Source of the DNA: Collimonas sp. OK242
Lineage (GTDB): Bacteria > Pseudomonadota > Gammaproteobacteria > Burkholderiales > Burkholderiaceae_D
NCBI RefSeq assembly: GCF_900107095.1
Contig: NZ_FNOR01000001.1
Location: forward strand, 186,001 to 250,000
DNA length: 64,000 nt
Reading direction: 5' to 3'
The translations under genes were made by a program, and so were the position numbers. How positions within the stretch are numbered: position 1 is the first letter of the stretch; the number at the start of each line of letters is the position of its first letter. The notes beneath the pieces are model-generated. The model ran no database searches and was not told where the DNA came from. It worked only from the letters and a program-made list of their open reading frames with translations. Positions 1-8,026 of this stretch are shown here, piece after piece.

Positions 1-642
1 GCTACCGCCGAGGCGATCGACGCCGACGGTTATTTTCATACGGGCGACGCCGGATTTTTCGACGGCGACGGTCATTTGAAGATCATCGACCGCGCCAAGG
101 ATGTCGGCAAGATGGCTTGCGGCACCTTGTTTGCGCCAAAGTACATAGAAAACAAATTGAAGTTTTTCCCCTTCATCAAAGAAGCAGTGGTGTTCGGCAA
201 TCTGCGTCGACATTGCACGGCGTTCATCAACATCGACATGGATGCAGTCGGCAACTGGGCCGAGCGCCGCAACCTGGCTTACAGCAGTTACACCGACCTC
301 GCCGCGCAGCAGGCAGTGTATGGCCTGATCGGCGACTGCGTCGAGAAGGTGAATGCCGACCTGGCGCAAGATCCTTTGCTGGCGGCATCGCAGATTCACC
401 GTTTTTTGATCCTGCACAAAGAGCTGGACGCCGATGACGACGAATTGACGCGGACCCGCAAGGTGCGGCGCGATTTCATCGCCAACAAGTATGCGGTGCT
501 GATTGACGCCCTGTATGGCGGCAGGCAATCGCAGTACATAGAAACCCAGGTCAAGTTCGAAGACGGCCGGCAAGGCATGATCGCTGCCGATTTGCAGATC
601 GTCGACGCCAAGACTTTCGCCACCATTGATAAAGCGGCCTGA
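1..642 (+). CDS. Acyl-CoA synthetase / AMP-binding protein, C-terminal part (5' end outside window)
   Basis: The frame is open from the first base, so this is the last 213 residues of a longer gene. It begins in the adenylate-forming-enzyme core HTGDAGFFDGDGHLKIIDR, the hinge region of ANL-superfamily ligases, and continues into the long-chain-type C-terminal domain. Family members activate a carboxylic acid to an acyl-AMP and then an acyl-CoA. It ends 5 bp before a branched-chain-type ABC transporter ATPase gene, which suggests one operon that imports and activates an organic acid. The substrate cannot be read from this fragment. Confidence 0.85.
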   Translation, partial: ATAEAIDADGYFHTGDAGFFDGDGHLKIIDRAKDVGKMACGTLFAPKYIENKLKFFPFIKEAVVFGNLRRHCTAFINIDMDAVGNWAERRNLAYSSYTDLAAQQAVYGLIGDCVEKVNADLAQDPLLAASQIHRFLILHKELDADDDELTRTRKVRRDFIANKYAVLIDALYGGRQSQYIETQVKFEDGRQGMIAADLQIVDAKTFATIDKAA

Positions 643-647
643 CCACT

Positions 648-1532
648 ATGAGTGCGATCATGAAAAGACATGTCACGGAGGAAGTCTTGCCGGAGGAAAC
701 GGCGCTGGCTGGCGCGACGCTGCACGATCCGGAACCGCAAGCGACCGGCAAGGGCCGTGACATCGGCGAAGTGGTGCTGGATCTGCAGAATATTTCGCTG
801 TCGTTCGGCGGCGTCAAGGCGCTCACCGATATTTCGTTCAATGTGAAAGAACATGAGATCCGCGCCATCATCGGCCCTAACGGCGCCGGGAAAAGTTCGA
901 TGATCAATGTCATCAACGGCGTCTACCATCCGCAAAAAGGCAGCATCGTGTTTCACGGCGTACCACGCCACAGCATGAATCCGAGTACAGTGGCGCGGCA
1001 GGGGATTGCGCGCACTTTCCAGAATATCGCCCTGTTCAAGGGCATGACGGTGCTCGACAACATCATGACTGGCCGTAATACCAAGATGCATTCCAGCCTC
1101 CTGGCCAACGCTATCTGGTGGGGACGGGCGCGCAATGAAGAGGTGGAACATCGGCGCAAGGTCGAGGAAGTCATCGATTTCCTGGAAATCCAGCACATCC
1201 GCAAAACACCGGTTGGACGCTTGCCTTACGGCTTGCAAAAAAGAGTGGAACTGGCGCGCGCGCTGGCGGCAGAGCCAAGCATGCTGCTGCTGGACGAGCC
1301 TATGGCCGGCATGAACGTCGAGGAAAAACAGGATATGTGCCGCTTCATCCTGGATGTCAACGATCAGTTCGGCAGCACCATCGTCCTGATCGAACACGAC
1401 ATGGGCGTGGTGATGGACATCTCGGACCGTGTCGTGGTGCTCGATTACGGCAAGAAAATCGGCGACGGCACACCGGACGAAGTCATGAATAATCCAGAAG
1501 TCATCAAAGCCTACCTCGGTAGCTCTCACTAA
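648..1532 (+). CDS. livG: LivG-type ABC transporter ATP-binding protein
   Basis: This 294-residue protein is a cytoplasmic ATPase of a HAAT (branched-chain amino acid type) importer. Walker A is GPNGAGKSS, the ABC signature region is LPYGLQKRVELARAL (degenerate, as is usual for LivG), and Walker B is MLLLDEPMAGMN. The EHDMGVVMDISDRVVVLDYG switch region follows. About 45 extra residues precede the ABC domain, so a start further inside is possible. It lies in a same-strand series with both permeases, the binding protein and the second ATPase. The Liv name reflects family only; the substrate is unknown. Confidence 0.92.
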   Translation: MSAIMKRHVTEEVLPEETALAGATLHDPEPQATGKGRDIGEVVLDLQNISLSFGGVKALTDISFNVKEHEIRAIIGPNGAGKSSMINVINGVYHPQKGSIVFHGVPRHSMNPSTVARQGIARTFQNIALFKGMTVLDNIMTGRNTKMHSSLLANAIWWGRARNEEVEHRRKVEEVIDFLEIQHIRKTPVGRLPYGLQKRVELARALAAEPSMLLLDEPMAGMNVEEKQDMCRFILDVNDQFGSTIVLIEHDMGVVMDISDRVVVLDYGKKIGDGTPDEVMNNPEVIKAYLGSSH

Positions 1533-1544
1533 ACGGAGACGGCA

Positions 1545-2459
1545 ATGCAATTTTTCTTTGAGGTGACGCTGAGCGGCTTGCTTTCGGGTCTGATGTACTC
1601 GCTGGTGGCGCTCGGTTTCGTGCTGATCTACAAAGCTTCCGGCGTGTTCAATTTTGCCCAGGGCGCCATGGTCTATTTCGCGGCGCTGGCGGTGGTCGGT
1701 CTGATGGACAAGGGTTTGCCGATGTGGGCCGCGATCATCGGCGCTTTCCTGGTGATGCTGGCGGTGGCCGTGGCGACCGAACGGCTGGTGCTGCGCAAGC
1801 TGGTCAACCAGCCGCCGATTACGCTATTCATGGCAACCATCGGACTGGCTTTTTTCCTGGAGGGATTGGGCCCCATGCTGTTCGGCAGCGAAGTGCGGGC
1901 GATCAACCTGGGTATCGTGGATGAGCCGATTGCTTCCATCATGGATGGTTTCGGCATCGGGATTTCCAAGTTCGACCTGTTCGCTTCCGGCATGGTGATC
2001 GGGCTGGTACTGCTGCTGGCGCTGTTTTTCCAGAAGACCAGGGTCGGCCGCGCCTTGCGGGCGGTGGCCGACGATCATCAGGCGGCGCTTTCGCTGGGGA
2101 TTCCCTTGCGCCATATCTGGGTCATCGTCTGGGGCGTGGCCGGCTTTGTAGCGCTGGTTGCCGGTTTGCTGTGGGGTTCGCGCAACGGCGTCCAGTTCGC
2201 GTTGACGATGACCGCCTTGAAAGCCTTGCCGGTGCTGATACTGGGCGGCTTTACTTCGATTCCGGGGGCGATCGCGGGCGGCCTGATCATCGGCGTATCC
2301 GAAAAGCTGGCCGAGATCTATATCCCGCCGGTCATGCAAGACATGTTTGGCGGCAATTTCGGCGGCATAGAAGGATGGTTTCCCTATGTGTTCGCCTTGC
2401 TGTTTCTGCTGGTGCGGCCGGAAGGCTTGTTCGGCGAGCGGCATATCGACCGCGTTTGA
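1545..2459 (+). CDS. livH: LivH-type branched-chain ABC transporter permease
   Basis: This 304-residue integral membrane protein starts with the typical LivH opening LLSGLMYSLVALGFVLIYKA and continues with many hydrophobic helices. A cytoplasmic loop near residues 165-190 (KTRVGRALRAVADDHQAA) is where the ATPase docks in this family. The C-terminus RPEGLFGE is also characteristic. It starts 12 bp after livG and pairs with the LivM-type permease downstream to form the membrane channel. Confidence 0.92.
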   Translation: MQFFFEVTLSGLLSGLMYSLVALGFVLIYKASGVFNFAQGAMVYFAALAVVGLMDKGLPMWAAIIGAFLVMLAVAVATERLVLRKLVNQPPITLFMATIGLAFFLEGLGPMLFGSEVRAINLGIVDEPIASIMDGFGIGISKFDLFASGMVIGLVLLLALFFQKTRVGRALRAVADDHQAALSLGIPLRHIWVIVWGVAGFVALVAGLLWGSRNGVQFALTMTALKALPVLILGGFTSIPGAIAGGLIIGVSEKLAEIYIPPVMQDMFGGNFGGIEGWFPYVFALLFLLVRPEGLFGERHIDRV

Positions 2460-2535
2460 CGCTTATGTTTAACGCTTATGCATGACGCTTTGACCGCATC
2501 TGGAAGAAGCTTGAGAATTCGAACGGAGACATGCC

Positions 2536-3612
2536 ATGTTTTATCGTGAGGCCGGACAGTTTAAAACCTCGTACATCGCGGATAGCCAGATATTTCCGAT
2601 TCGGCAGGACCGCATCGGCATGCTTGTCTTGCTGGCGGTCGCATTTGTCGGCATCCCCATGATCGGCAGCGAATACTGGTTTTCCGCCATCCTGATCCCG
2701 TTCCTGGTGTTTGCGCTGGCGGCGCTGGGCTTGAACATATTGACCGGTTATGCCGGCCAGCTATCGCTGGGTTCTGCCGCGTTCATGGCGGTGGGCGCCT
2801 ATGCTGCCTATAACTTTCAGCTGCGCATTGAAGGGATTCCGATCCTGCTGTCCTTCATCCTGGCCGGTTGCTGTGCGGCTGCCGTGGGCGTCTTGTTCGG
2901 CCTGCCATCGTTGCGCATCAAGGGCTTCTACCTGGCGGTGGCGACACTGGCTGCGCAATTTTTCGTGATCTGGGTGCTGACCAAGTTTTCTTGGTTTTCC
3001 AACGACAGTTCTTCCGGCGTGATCAGCGCGCAAAAGATAGACCTGTTCGGCATCGCCATCAACACGCCGGTCAAGAAATACCTGTTCGTACTGGCGATTG
3101 TCTGCGTGATGGCGCTGCTGGCGAAAAATCTGGTGCGCTCGTCCACCGGACGGGCCTGGATGGCGGTGCGCGATATGGACGTTGCCGCGGAAGTCATCGG
3201 CATTCGTTTGATGCCGACCAAGCTGCTGGCGTTTGCCGTCAGTTCTTTTTTTTGCGGCGTCGCCGGCGCCTTGTATGCCTTCTGCTACCTGGGCTCGGTG
3301 GAGCCGGACGGCTTTTCCCTGGATTTGTCCTTCCGCATCCTGTTCATGATTATCGTCGGCGGCGTCGGCAGCATCCTGGGGGCTTTTCTCGGTTCCGCCT
3401 TTATCTTGCTGCTGCCGATTTTCCTGGATAACGTATTGCCGCCGTTGGCCACCTCGCTGCACCTGCCATTTACCAATGCCACGGTGTCGCATATCCAGAT
3501 GATGCTGTTTGGCGCTTTGATCATTTTTTTCCTGATTGTAGAACCGCACGGGCTGGCGCGCCTGTGGCAGATCACCAAAGAGAAACTGCGCTTGTGGCCG
3601 TTCCCGCATTGA
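2536..3612 (+). CDS. livM: LivM-type branched-chain ABC transporter permease
   Basis: A 358-residue membrane protein and the second permease of the HAAT importer. Family signatures are GLNILTGYAGQLSLG near residue 65 and the EAA-like loop GRAWMAVRDMDVAAEVIG near residue 210. A hydrophilic N-terminus of about 25 residues precedes the first helix. GGAGA lies a few bases before the ATG. The 76-bp gap to livH contains no other gene. Confidence 0.92.
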   Translation: MFYREAGQFKTSYIADSQIFPIRQDRIGMLVLLAVAFVGIPMIGSEYWFSAILIPFLVFALAALGLNILTGYAGQLSLGSAAFMAVGAYAAYNFQLRIEGIPILLSFILAGCCAAAVGVLFGLPSLRIKGFYLAVATLAAQFFVIWVLTKFSWFSNDSSSGVISAQKIDLFGIAINTPVKKYLFVLAIVCVMALLAKNLVRSSTGRAWMAVRDMDVAAEVIGIRLMPTKLLAFAVSSFFCGVAGALYAFCYLGSVEPDGFSLDLSFRILFMIIVGGVGSILGAFLGSAFILLLPIFLDNVLPPLATSLHLPFTNATVSHIQMMLFGALIIFFLIVEPHGLARLWQITKEKLRLWPFPH

Positions 3613-3672
3613 TAGCTACGGAAGATTTTAAGCAGTCCCGAGTACGGATAACTAGCACCAGGAGACCAGATA

Positions 3673-4995
3673 ATGAAAACCATAAAACAAATCATGCTCG
3701 CTGTCGCCGCTGCAGCCTGCCTGCTGGCGCCGGCCTTGCCGGCGATGGCGCAAGCGACTGATCAATTCATTGCGATTCCGAGCTATCGGGTCGGCCCTTA
3801 CGGCACCAACGGCCAATCCTATTACGGCGGCTATATCGACTACCTGAGCTACGTTAACCTGAAAGAAGGCGGTATCAACGGCGTCAAGCTGTCGTGGGAA
3901 GAATGCGAAACCGAATACAACAACGCCAAGGGCGTTGAATGCTACGAGCGTCTGAAAGGCAAGAATCCGGTCACCAAAGGCACCGCGATCAATGCCATGG
4001 CGACCGGCATCGCCTATGCCTTGATCGATAAGACGGCGGAAGACAAGGTGCCGCTGCTGATGGTGGGTTACGGCCGGACCGACGCAGTCGACGGTTCGGT
4101 GTTCCCGTACGCCTTTCCGCTGGTGACTACCTACCAGATGCAGATTTCGGCGATCGTCAAATACCTGGCAAGTAAAAACGGCGGTACGCTGGCGGGCAAG
4201 AAGATTGTTTTCCTGTACCACGACTCGGCCTATGGCAAGGAACCGATAGTCGCGCTGGAAGCCGAGGCGACGCTGGGCAAGTTCAAGGTAGTGCAGATCC
4301 CGGTTGCCCATCCCGGCAACGAGCAGGGCGCGCAATGGCTGAAAATCCGGCAGGAAAATCCTGACTACGTCATCTTCTGGGGCTGGGGCGTGATGAACCA
4401 GACCGCCTTGAAAGCTGCGCAGAAGGTTGGCTACGCGCGCGACAAGATCATCGGCTCATGGTGGGCCGGGTCTGAGGAGGACACCGTCCCGGCCGGCGAC
4501 GCCGCCAAGGGTTATCTGAGCGCTACCTGGAATGTTTCCGGAAAAGCCGTGCCGCTGATCGCCGATATCGAGAAAGTGATGTACGGCGCCGGCAAGGGAA
4601 ATATGCAGGACCAGGCGAAGATCGGTTCGATACTTTATAACCGTGGCGTATCGGCGGCGCTGGCTACCGTGGAAGCGATACGGACCGCCCAGACCAAGTA
4701 CGGCAAAGGCAAGGTAATGAGCGGCGAAGACGTGCGCTGGGGACTGGAGAATCTGAATATCACCAACGCGCGCCTGCAGCAACTGGGCGCTACCGGCCTG
4801 CTGCCTGAAATCAAGACCTCCTGCGATAACCACGAAGGCTCGGGCAAGATCAAGGTCCAGCAATGGGATGGCGGCAAGTGGGTGCTGGTATCCGATTGGA
4901 TAGAGGGCAACAAGAACCTGATCCACCCGCTGTTCAAGGCTTCCGCTGCGAAGTATGCAAAAGAAAAAGGCATCACGCCCGCCTGCATGAAGTAA
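3673..4995 (+). CDS. Periplasmic substrate-binding protein of the HAAT-type ABC importer
   Basis: A 440-residue type I periplasmic binding protein. An n-h-c signal peptide ends near residue 26 (ALPAMA|QATDQ), so the mature protein is periplasmic. The opening of the mature domain, SYRVGPYGTNGQSYYGGY, and an ECETEYNN stretch mark the ABC subfamily often found beside acyl-CoA ligases rather than classical leucine binders. AGGAGA precedes the ATG. It sits between the permease and livF, so it supplies the ligand to this importer. Ligand specificity cannot be deduced. Confidence 0.9.
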   Translation: MKTIKQIMLAVAAAACLLAPALPAMAQATDQFIAIPSYRVGPYGTNGQSYYGGYIDYLSYVNLKEGGINGVKLSWEECETEYNNAKGVECYERLKGKNPVTKGTAINAMATGIAYALIDKTAEDKVPLLMVGYGRTDAVDGSVFPYAFPLVTTYQMQISAIVKYLASKNGGTLAGKKIVFLYHDSAYGKEPIVALEAEATLGKFKVVQIPVAHPGNEQGAQWLKIRQENPDYVIFWGWGVMNQTALKAAQKVGYARDKIIGSWWAGSEEDTVPAGDAAKGYLSATWNVSGKAVPLIADIEKVMYGAGKGNMQDQAKIGSILYNRGVSAALATVEAIRTAQTKYGKGKVMSGEDVRWGLENLNITNARLQQLGATGLLPEIKTSCDNHEGSGKIKVQQWDGGKWVLVSDWIEGNKNLIHPLFKASAAKYAKEKGITPACMK

Positions 4996-5064
4996 GCCGC
5001 ATCAGCGTCGGCACTTGCGCTTAATCGGGGCGCCGACGTTTTTTATCGTATAGCTGAGGGACGC

Positions 5065-5868
5065 ATGGCTACAGCACTCAACATCAACAATATCGAAGTG
5101 ATCTACGACCACGTCATCCTGGTGCTGAAAGGGGTGTCGCTGGCGGTGCCGCAAGGCAAAATCGTCGCTTTGCTGGGCGCCAACGGCGCCGGCAAAAGCA
5201 CGACATTGAAAGCGATTTCCAATCTGCTGTCGGCGGAACGCGGCGATGTCACCAAGGGCAGCATCGAATACAACGGCGAGCGGGTCGATCGCCTGACCCC
5301 GAACGATCTGGTCAAGCGCGGCGTGATCCAGGTGATGGAAGGGCGCCATTGTTTCGGCCATCTGACGGTGGAAGAGAATCTCCTGACCGGTGCTTATACC
5401 CGCAACATCAGTAATACCCAGGTCAAACAGGAACTGGAAAAGATCTACGACTATTTCCCGCGTCTGAAGGAGCGGCGCAAATCGCAATCCGGCTATACCT
5501 CCGGCGGGGAACAACAGATGACGGCGATCGGACGGGCGATGATGGCCAAGCCGTCGATGATCTTGCTGGATGAGCCTTCGATGGGCCTGGCGCCGCAAGT
5601 GGTTGAGGAAATCTTTGAAATCGTCAAGGACCTGAACCGCAGGGAAAACGTGTCCTTCCTGCTGGCCGAACAAAACACCATGGTGGCGCTGCGTTATGCC
5701 GATTTCGGCTACATCCTGGAAAACGGCCGGGTGGTGATGGAAGGCGCAGCCAGCGAGCTGGCCAGCAACGAAGATGTGAAAGAGTTCTATCTCGGCGTGT
5801 CGGCTGCGGGGCGCAAGAATTTTCGCGACATGAAATTTTATCGACGCCGCAAGCGCTGGCTGGCCTGA
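5065..5868 (+). CDS. livF: LivF-type ABC transporter ATP-binding protein
   Basis: This 267-residue protein is the second ATPase of the importer. Walker A is GANGAGKST, the signature is YTSGGEQQMTAIGRAMM, and Walker B is MILLDEPSMGLAP, with LLAEQN as the switch region. A basic tail (FYRRRKRWLA) extends past the usual LivF end near 235 residues. It lies downstream of the binding-protein gene and upstream of the PaaK-like gene, all on one strand. Confidence 0.92.
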   Translation: MATALNINNIEVIYDHVILVLKGVSLAVPQGKIVALLGANGAGKSTTLKAISNLLSAERGDVTKGSIEYNGERVDRLTPNDLVKRGVIQVMEGRHCFGHLTVEENLLTGAYTRNISNTQVKQELEKIYDYFPRLKERRKSQSGYTSGGEQQMTAIGRAMMAKPSMILLDEPSMGLAPQVVEEIFEIVKDLNRRENVSFLLAEQNTMVALRYADFGYILENGRVVMEGAASELASNEDVKEFYLGVSAAGRKNFRDMKFYRRRKRWLA

Positions 5869-5929
5869 GCTTCTCATTTTTTTCTGATCTTTACCTGTTC
5901 CGATTTCCGCCCACGCATACAGGCCTGCC

Positions 5930-7192
5930 ATGTCTGACATTCTCGATTCTCTCGATCCTCTTGAGCAACGCCAGCCGCGACAACGCGAGGCGGACCTGAT
6001 GGCGAAGCTGCCGCAACTGGTCGCGCGCGCGCAAGGCGCAAGCGGCTGGGCGCGCATTCTGCACGGCGTATCCGCAGCCGATATTCGAGACCGCGACGCG
6101 CTGGCGCAATTGCCGATTACGCGCAAATCGGATTTACACGATTTGCAGGCGCTAGAGCCGCCATTCGGCGGTTTGACGACAACCCCGCACCGGCAGCTAC
6201 GGCGCCTGTACGTCTCGCCCGGGCCGATTTTCGATCCGGAGGGATATAGCCAGGACTGGTGGCGCTTTGCGCGGCCGATGCGCGCGTTGGGGTTGCGCGC
6301 CGGCCATCTGATACAAAATTGTTTCGCCTACCATTTCACGCCGGCAGCCTTCATGGTTGAAGGGGCAGCCAGCAAGCTGGGCTGTGCCGTGATCCCGGCC
6401 GGCATAGGGCAGACTGAATTGCAGGTGCAGGCGATGTCGGCCTTGCGTCCGGATGCCTATGTCGGCACGCCGTCTTTCCTCAAGATCATCATCGAAAAAG
6501 CGCGCGAGATGGGCGCCGATATCGGCAGCCTGCAGCGCGCGCTGCTTAGCGCCGAAGCCTTGCCGCCATCGCTGCGCCAGTGGTTCCACGATAACGGCGT
6601 GCCGCACGTGCTGCAATTGTATGCCTCGGCCGACATCGGCAATATCGCTTACGAGTCGGTCAGCGACGGCCGGCTCAATCCGGGTATGATCCTGGATGAG
6701 GACCTGATCCTGGAAATCGTACGGCCCGGCACCGGTGATCCGGTGGCAGCCGGCGAGGTCGGCGAGGTGGTGCTGACTTCTTTCAATCCGGATTATCCTC
6801 TGATACGTTTCGCCACCGGGGATTTGTCCGCGGTACTGGACGGCGTCTCGCCATGCGGCCGCACCAATACCCGCATCAAGGGCTGGATGGGGCGCGCCGA
6901 CCAGGTGACCAAGGTGCGCGGCATGTTCGTCCATCCGTCGCAGCTGGCCGAGGTGCTCAAGCGTCATCCGCAGATACTGAAAGCGCGCCTGGTGGTGAGC
7001 GGCGCGATGGCGAACGATGTGATGACCTTGCATTGCGAGCTGCCGGCTCCGGCTGCTGCAGCAGATACAGCAGCGCAGATTGCCGACAGCCTGCGCGAAG
7101 TGACTAAACTGCGCGGCGAGATTTTGTTTGTCGCGCCGGGCAGCTTGCCGAATGACGGTAAAGTCATCGAGGATGCCCGCAAATACGAGTGA
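5930..7192 (+). CDS. PaaK-like AMP-binding (phenylacetate-CoA ligase family) protein
   Basis: A 420-residue protein of the phenylacetate-CoA ligase/CapK branch of adenylate-forming enzymes. Support comes from the core GTPSFLK and LLSAEALPPSLRQWF, a late IRFATGDLSAV segment (hinge), GRADQVTKVRGMFVHPSQL and a terminal PNDGKVIEDARKYE with the conserved Lys. The usual Ser/Thr-rich P-loop (SSGTTGKP type) is replaced by VSPGPIFDPEG, and the YG-TE motif by YASADIG. The protein is therefore either an atypical ligase or a non-adenylating relative. It starts 61 bp after livF and is followed 12 bp later by an SDR gene. Confidence 0.8.
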   Translation: MSDILDSLDPLEQRQPRQREADLMAKLPQLVARAQGASGWARILHGVSAADIRDRDALAQLPITRKSDLHDLQALEPPFGGLTTTPHRQLRRLYVSPGPIFDPEGYSQDWWRFARPMRALGLRAGHLIQNCFAYHFTPAAFMVEGAASKLGCAVIPAGIGQTELQVQAMSALRPDAYVGTPSFLKIIIEKAREMGADIGSLQRALLSAEALPPSLRQWFHDNGVPHVLQLYASADIGNIAYESVSDGRLNPGMILDEDLILEIVRPGTGDPVAAGEVGEVVLTSFNPDYPLIRFATGDLSAVLDGVSPCGRTNTRIKGWMGRADQVTKVRGMFVHPSQLAEVLKRHPQILKARLVVSGAMANDVMTLHCELPAPAAAADTAAQIADSLREVTKLRGEILFVAPGSLPNDGKVIEDARKYE

Positions 7193-7204
7193 GGGAAGCG
7201 CAGC

Positions 7205-7954
7205 ATGGCGAAGCAAGTGATGGTAATTACCGGCGCTAGCCGCGGGATCGGTGCAGCTATCGCCCATTTGGCCGCAGCGCGCGGTTACGCGGTGTGCGTC
7301 AACTATGTGCATAACCGTAGCGCCGCCGAGTCGGTGGCGGCGGCGATTCGTGCGGCTGGCGGTGAAGCGTTGGCGGTGGCCGGCGATGTTGCTGTCGAGG
7401 CTGAGGTGCTGAATCTGTTTCAAACGGTGGACGCACAACTCGGCACGCTGACCGCCCTGGTCAACAACGCCGGCATCCTGGAACGGCAGATGCGTGTCGA
7501 TCAGATGGATGTGGCCCGTTTGCAGCGAGTGTTCGCCACCAATATCGTCGGCAGTTTCTTGTGCGCCCGTGAAGCGGTACGGCGCATGTCTACCGATTTT
7601 GGCGGCCACGGCGGCGCCATCGTCAATCTGTCGTCGATGGCGGCAAAGCTCGGCGGTCCGGGAGAGTACGTCGATTACGCCGCATCCAAGGGAGCCATCG
7701 ACGCCATGACGGTCGGCCTGGCGAAGGAAGTCGCCGCTCAGGGTATCCGCGTCAATGCGGTCAGGCCCGGCGTCATCTATACCGATATTCATGCCAGCGG
7801 CGGCGAACCCGGCCGGGTGGATCGAGTCAAAGATTCGGTGCCGATGCGGCGCGGCGGCAGCGCCGAGGAAGTGGCGCGCGCGGTCATGTGGCTGGTGTCG
7901 GACGAGGCATCCTATTGCACCGGCACATTTATCGATGTCGCCGGCGGCCGTTAA
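7205..7954 (+). CDS. SDR-family NAD(P)-dependent oxidoreductase
   Basis: A 249-residue classical short-chain dehydrogenase/reductase. The cofactor motif TGASRGIG lies at residues 9-16, NNAG near residue 88, a catalytic Ser in NLSSMAAK, and YAASK (Tyr and Lys of the tetrad) near residue 158. The C-terminus GTFIDVAGGR is typical. It follows the PaaK-like gene by 12 bp with AGGGAAG upstream, so it is probably the last gene of the transport/activation operon. It may reduce a carbonyl or oxidise a hydroxyl of the imported compound or its CoA ester; the actual substrate is unknown. Confidence 0.9.
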   Translation: MAKQVMVITGASRGIGAAIAHLAAARGYAVCVNYVHNRSAAESVAAAIRAAGGEALAVAGDVAVEAEVLNLFQTVDAQLGTLTALVNNAGILERQMRVDQMDVARLQRVFATNIVGSFLCAREAVRRMSTDFGGHGGAIVNLSSMAAKLGGPGEYVDYAASKGAIDAMTVGLAKEVAAQGIRVNAVRPGVIYTDIHASGGEPGRVDRVKDSVPMRRGGSAEEVARAVMWLVSDEASYCTGTFIDVAGGR

Positions 7955-8026
7955 TCAGACGGTGGAAGCGATGTTTTGAGGTGAAGGCATCCCGACCCAG
8001 TTGCGTTGCCGGAGCTATTTTAATAG

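Noticed and set aside
6197-7792. Minus-strand 531-codon frame opposite the PaaK-like and SDR genes
   Set aside because: Antisense to two genes with clear motifs; Cys/His/Arg-rich composition is typical of a shadow frame.
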